Source: Lomentospora prolificans (lineage: Eukaryota; Ascomycota; Sordariomycetes; Microascales; Microascaceae). Taken from it: a stretch of 64,000 bases of DNA. This document shows positions 60,783 to 64,000 of this stretch, piece after piece. The DNA lies in the NCBI GenBank assembly GCA_029532625.1, contig JARFXM010000011.1, forward strand, positions 3,547,501 to 3,611,500. Reading direction: 5' to 3'. The notes beneath the pieces are model-generated. The model was not told the DNA's origin and ran no database searches. It saw nothing but the letters and a program-made list of their open reading frames with translations. Positions within the stretch are counted from its first letter, which is position 1, and each line of letters begins with the position of its first letter. A program made the translations under genes and the position numbers.

Positions 60783-62420
60783 GACGGAACAGCGGCAAAT
60801 CGAACGACGCCATGTTTCGCTGTCTCATCGCGTATTCAGGAGCCAAATCAGCTGGCAATTCCTAGTTAAACGAGAATCTGAGCCTGTCTAATTGTGAGTT
60901 TCGGGGCGATGGAACCTCGCCAAATTCTGGCATATGCTAGGGAAGACAAATTCTTGGGTGGGCGTGGGTGTACACGAGCTGGATACGCGACGATGAGACG
61001 GAAGCGCTCGTAAAACTTTGAGAAACAAAATAGTCCTATTGCCGTGAGGAACTAGGGCGACTGAGCACCGGTCTTCGACAGGGACTCGGCAACAGAGACA
61101 TTGAATAATAGATCGGGGTGTATATAAGTGCAGGTGTGGGTGTGGACGCAAGGTGGGTGGAGGGCTTGTGGGGGATGTTGTCTCAGTCCAAGGACGGATC
61201 GGGACCGGCGAACGTGCTCGCCCCCGCGCCGCGTACAGGCACTCGTATCGGATCCATGGATTCTTTTTTCTTTCCGAGAGTGTGTTTTAATGCTATGTGC
61301 CGGGCCGGCTGCCATGCCGAAGTAGATTAACCTTTTCGGAAATTATAACTACTCATAACTGCTCGGGTGATGCTGTGTGCAAGCCAACACGAAGCGAGAG
61401 TCAGTGAAAGGCTATCGGCTCGCGATGGGATTGTTATGCGTAAACCACACAACGCGACTACTAAAGTTGTACCTTACGACTGTCGGTCATTCATAGATGA
61501 TAAAGAGTACGCGGAGTAGACTTGACTACGAGTCTCTCCTCTGACTACGGGCAGTATCGGACGGGCATGAAGATAATGTGTAAGCGCATGAACTCAGGCT
61601 CAGACAGAAGAAACTGTGCCTTAGGCGCATTTGATATCGAAGACTCATCACTTTTTTTAGCCGAGTTTGATTGAAAATTTAGAGGCCAGACTATCTAGGT
61701 GATTGGCAGGCAGGCAAGGCTGGTATACTCTGCATGTCCCGTCCTTTGAGAGAACAGTGAATTGAGAGGACTGCTATTTGCAACTACATCTGTCTCTTCT
61801 GACTCGTACTCCATCCTCTACGAGGAGACGACGGATAAATCTTCGCTCTTCCAAGTCCAGACGGCTCGGGCCGAGCAAAGGCAAAACCAAGATAACTATC
61901 GGGAGATGACTTGTGAAGTGTACGCCTCATAGGAATCGAACCAAGTCGACAGCTGTTATATAAGATTGTCTGATAATGACCTCTAGAAATAAGTAAGCTA
62001 GCGTACTGAATATCAGATCTTAGCACCAAGGCGACGGTTAACAATCGACTGACTAGGTCGGCTCATGGACATCACTGGTCAACGAGGGGCTCAGGAAGAG
62101 GAGAACTCAGCATGATATCGGTTTCGGTGATGGGCTTTGTGATGATTCAAGTCCCTACATGCTTTGGACCAGATATTGAACGTGCGGCTGATTGGAAAGA
62201 GGCAAACAGTCGACCAGAGCTCACCACACAGTCAAAAACCCTCTACCTGTCAACAATTGCTCTTCTAGTTCTGGTATTGAGATTTGACCCTCTTGGAGGT
62301 CAAAGTACAACCACAAAAAAAAAAAAGAAGAAAAAAAGAGAGAGCACAAGTAAAAGAGCGGCCACAAAAAGGGGTGACAAACTGATCCAACCTGTATTAT
62401 AGAATTGTGATCATTCTCTT
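60783..62420. other. Intergenic region, no gene recognised
   Basis: About 1.6 kb upstream of the glycine-rich gene and downstream of the hydrolase-like gene. It has an A-run near 62315-62335. A TTCGATTCC-like element at about 61935 on the minus strand has no matching T-arm, so it is not a tRNA. Confidence 0.5.
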
Positions 62421-63940
62421 TTACGTATCCACATTCACATTCACCTCCCTCAGACTCGTCGCTGTAGATACAATCATCGAGTTGCTCTCGACGCTTCTCT
62501 GATCTTCAAGCTTTTTGGCCGTCTCCACCCCAGCTACGGGTACCTTGACCTCCAATTTCTTACCTTCTTGGCCCTGAACTGCGTAGGGGAAGGGAAGATA
62601 TTCGGGAAGCAAGCCGAGTTGTTTTAAGACGGTGCCCTGATCCCAAGTGATGTGCTCGTGGTATAGCCGGTCACCGCGGATGTTGACCACGGCGACAAAG
62701 GGGATACGAAGAGTAACTCCCGTTGGGGGAATACCAGGGATACTGTGGCAGAAGACGGATGCTCTTAGCACTGGCAATGCCAAATAGGCTCTCGGTGATG
62801 GTTAGAAAGAGGCGGGCGTTAGACTTACAGCCAGTCCACGACTTTGTTGTGGGTTAGGACAAAGATGAATTCATCCACAATACGGTCAACTCCAATCGTT
62901 CGACTAACAAGCTCGAGTTCTGTGTCCTCCGGATTATTGAAGATGAAGTGATGTCGGTAGAAGTTTGCCAGGCGTTCTCGTCCGATGCCGCCAGTCATCT
63001 ATATCCAAGCCATCCACCCAATTTAGCATCGGCTCTCTAGGATATGGACATGGACAGGAAGGGAAGAGGCAAAGGCCGGTATACCGTAGGAATATGGTTG
63101 ACATAGGGTTCCAAGACCATGGTACCCATTGTCTGCTCGACGGATCTATCAGCAAACTCGTAATACGTGTGCTCGTCCCAAATCTTTTCCAGGTCAAAGA
63201 TTGGCCCGCCAAGGTGGTCCTTGATAAACTTCAAGCTTCGGCTATGAGCTACTGATGCCGCCGTATACGAGAATTCCTTGCTTCCAGGGATAATAAAACT
63301 CGGCGAAGTAGCGTTAGGATATGTGTATGCTTTCACTCCCGCGGTTCCGGTAGGTGTTACGCCCTTGCCGGCTTGGTGAATGAGGACCGGCTTTGAGGCG
63401 GATGAGAAATTCCAATCTGAGGAGAAAGCGACAATCGATACAAGAGATTGAAAAGCGGCTAGAGCAGAGCTGAGGTATCCGTGAAACTCGGACGGGTACT
63501 CATCTGGGCTACCATACACTATCAAAATCGCGTTAATAAAAAAGAACATTGATGCTAATTCAAATGTTTGACAGCGCACCAAGAAGAGCGAATTTGTCTT
63601 TGATATCGCATTCTTCTAACTTGATGAGAGCGTCGATCGCTTTCTGGAGTGCGCCCTCTTTCAAATTCCAACTGCCTTCGGATGCTCCTTTCGATACAAC
63701 CAAACGAACGACAGCATAACCTTCTTCCGCCCATTTATATTGCGGTGCGGGATCTAACGTCTCGGAAGGCGGCTCGGCCGAAGGCTTGTCCGCCACCTCG
63801 TAGCCGGGGTCAATGACGACAAGGCCCGGTCCATGGCCACGACGGGACAGCGGGGGCTGGAGAGAGACATTCGGTGCCAGTTGGACTGCCGGGGCCGAAG
63901 GAAGTGGCACGGGTGGGTGGGCTGTCGCCGGATCCGACAT
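62421..63940 (-). CDS. Dienelactone hydrolase-like protein fused to a SnoaL/NTF2-like domain
   Basis: Four exons join in frame: 63940-63580, 63518-63085, 62998-62829 and 62742-62421, giving 428 residues. The introns are 61, 86 and 86 nt with GT-AG ends. The N-terminal half resembles the alpha/beta-hydrolase fold of carboxymethylenebutenolidase (KPVLIHQAGKG, VAHSRSLKFIKDHLGGP), but the place of the nucleophile elbow reads FALLVYGSP, without the G-x-C-x-G-G cysteine, so hydrolase activity is doubtful. The C-terminal half (from about 245) is a SnoaL/NTF2-like domain: YYEFADRSVEQTMGTM, MTGGIGRERLANFYRHHFIF, FVAVVNIRGDRLYHEHITWD. Fungal genomes carry such fusions, often labelled carboxymethylenebutenolidase, with no proven substrate. 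The start MSDPATAHPP and the splice joins are consistent. There is no signal peptide, so it is probably cytosolic. Confidence 0.85.
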
Positions 63941-64000
63941 TTGAGAGAACAGGGGAACTGAACAGATTGGCAAGGGAAAGGATGATCGTCTCCTAGGTGG

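Noticed and set aside
61905..61970. Possible tRNA on the minus strand (GGTTCGATTCC-like element)
   Set aside because: The five-base T-stem does not pair and no acceptor or anticodon arm fits around it.

Overview
The window is nuclear DNA from a filamentous ascomycete (Pezizomycotina, most likely a Sordariomycete). The grounds are short 40-110 bp introns with GTANGT-type donors and CTRAC-like branch points, an AA9 lytic polysaccharide monooxygenase, GPI-type cell-wall proteins, a PNG1 homologue without its catalytic cysteine, and fungal versions of Sso1, Utp4, Apc11 and Mho1. The species cannot be named from the sequence. Exon structures were built by hand: each join keeps one reading frame and uses GT-AG sites, but none has been tested against transcripts. 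I support 17 genes and one probable pseudogene.

Layout. 1-7.6 kb: no gene recognised. 7.6-10.7 kb: long promoter and leader plus a G1/S cyclin gene (+). 13.2-19.6 kb: two large genes of unknown function transcribed divergently from a 381 bp gap. One encodes a 748-residue protein with a retropepsin-like D-S-G-A motif; the other encodes a 1,193-residue tryptophan-rich protein. 20.1-25.5 kb: dense housekeeping block with RPS2 (-), a mitochondrial rhodanese/mercaptopyruvate sulfurtransferase (-), APC11 (+) and a small acidic protein (+). 26.8-38.4 kb: four minus-strand genes, namely an Sso1-type plasma-membrane t-SNARE, a MEMO1/Mho1 protein, a small cysteine-rich finger protein and acatalytic PNG1. 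38.4-45.8 kb: 7.5 kb without a recognisable gene. 45.8-51 kb: UTP4 (-) and NPT1 (+), head to head. 51.7-64 kb: surface and secreted functions, with an AA9 LPMO (-), an unknown gene with an in-frame TAG (-), a decayed Ser/Thr-rich wall-protein gene (-), a glycine-rich and collagen-like GPI-type protein (-) and a dienelactone-hydrolase-like/SnoaL fusion protein (-).

Most genes are unlinked housekeeping functions: cell cycle (cyclin, APC11), ribosome production (RPS2, UTP4), NAD salvage (NPT1), exocytosis (Sso1) and sulfur metabolism (rhodanese). There is no secondary-metabolite cluster and no intact transposon. The best candidates for something undescribed are the divergent unknown pair at 13.2-19.6 kb and the repeat-built surface protein at 59.4-60.5 kb beside a broken wall-protein gene.
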